A stretch of 64,000 bases of DNA, taken from Moringa oleifera (taxonomy: Eukaryota; Streptophyta; Magnoliopsida; Brassicales; Moringaceae). The stretch lies in NCBI GenBank assembly GCA_021397835.1, contig JAJFZO010000645.1:682001-746000 (forward strand), written 5' to 3'. This document shows, piece by piece, positions 63,434 to 64,000 of the stretch. The notes below the pieces were generated by a model. It was not told the origin of the DNA, did no database searches, and worked only from the letters and a program-made list of their open reading frames with translations. The stretch's first letter is position 1. Every line of letters starts with the position of its first letter. The position numbers and the translations under genes are program-made.

Positions 63434-64000
63434 ATAGAAAGAACAACCTAAATAAAAAATATACTATTTGTCTGTGCTCCCAGTTGCCATCAATAGGACA
63501 TCTAAACTTTCATAACCATTTCAAGTTGTTACAATATCCTTATTTGTTGATGATCTTTCTAGTTCTCACTTCTTTTAAGATAAAATATCCTTGTATGCCT
63601 AAGATCTTTGCATCAATAGCATATAATATTTTTAACATTAGAACATCTGTCATTATTGATGCCTTTATAGTTGTGGCCACTTCTTGACTTAGATTTTGAT
63701 TTGTTCATTTACCAAATTTATTGTTGGATCTCCTTTTTACATTCAAGCTTTTTTTCATTTTCAATAAATTTGCCATTTTATTTGAGTTCAATTTTATATG
63801 ATTTAAAGGCAACAATAATTTCATCAAGAGTAATCCTTTCTACTAAATTTGATAGTGAACTTTACTTCCTTATAAGAATCAAAGAGAGAATTTAACAAGA
63901 TTATTGCTTGGTTCACATCTCTAATTTTCTCATCTTCAATTTTTTCTTCATTAATAGAAGCCAAATTAATGACTGTTTTCTTGAATTCATCCAAGTTTTA

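Larger units (their letters stand above)
61200..64000 (-). mobile_element. Second Ty1/copia remnant, internally deleted, runs off the right end
   Basis: Read on the minus strand from 64000 down: Gag tail (reading DVNQAIILLNSLFDS), a decayed zinc knuckle, protease/pre-integrase (MVPNKEWFGSF, LGNNKVCKVVRIGTVRIK), then a jump to the late reverse transcriptase (FFQIVGSLIYLMNSTRLDI) and RNase H end (DPLIKGLSREQ, about 62120-62160). A purine tract ATGTGGGG at 61533-61540 precedes an LTR-like start TGTTAAGTA (61529 downwards). Integrase and the early reverse transcriptase are missing between about 63040 and 63240. The 5' LTR is outside the window. Confidence 0.8.

Overview
The window is nuclear DNA of a flowering plant, most likely a eudicot. 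Genes have many short exons, AT-rich introns and GT-AG borders with a few GC-AG ones. The conserved proteins are plant-type, and degenerate Ty1/copia and LINE retroelements sit between and inside genes. I cannot name the species; a rosid-like eudicot is only a guess.

Layout: (1) 1-11091, + strand: the 3' two-thirds of CPSF73-II (beta-CASP/metallo-beta-lactamase RNA-processing factor); the 5' exons lie before position 1. (2) 11168-16998, - strand: a decayed, nearly full-length Ty1/copia element with two diverged LTRs, inserted just behind CPSF73-II and carrying a 428-bp internal duplication in the integrase region. (3) 18698-24498, + strand: a five-exon membrane RING-H2 E3 ligase with a GC-rich first exon, a LINE reverse-transcriptase fossil in intron 1 and G-rich tracts in introns 2 and 4. 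(4) 25443-32908, - strand: a seven-exon plant LpxC (lipid A pathway deacetylase, probably mitochondrial). (5) 34582-50062, - strand: a thirteen-exon NUP155 nucleoporin gene predicting 1494 residues. (6) 50063-57849: a long AT-rich intergenic region holding a pararetrovirus-like ORF fossil between direct repeats and a roughly 0.93-kb element with long terminal inverted repeats. (7) 57850-59101, + strand: a three-exon AAK6-type adenylate kinase 6. (8) 59102-64000: AT-rich spacer, then a second, deleted copia element on the - strand that runs off the right end.

The five host genes are housekeeping genes with no sign of working as one pathway: RNA 3'-end processing, ubiquitin ligation, lipid A-type synthesis, nuclear transport and ribosome assembly/nucleotide metabolism. 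Exon borders given below were read base by base, and the reading frame was checked across every junction. The main points of interest are three GC-AG introns, the intact plant LpxC catalytic motifs, the long-TIR element, the virus-like fossil between direct repeats, the LTR-like insertion with a matching 5-bp duplication in a NUP155 intron, and several tandem duplications inside introns. I found no convincing wholly new biological system.
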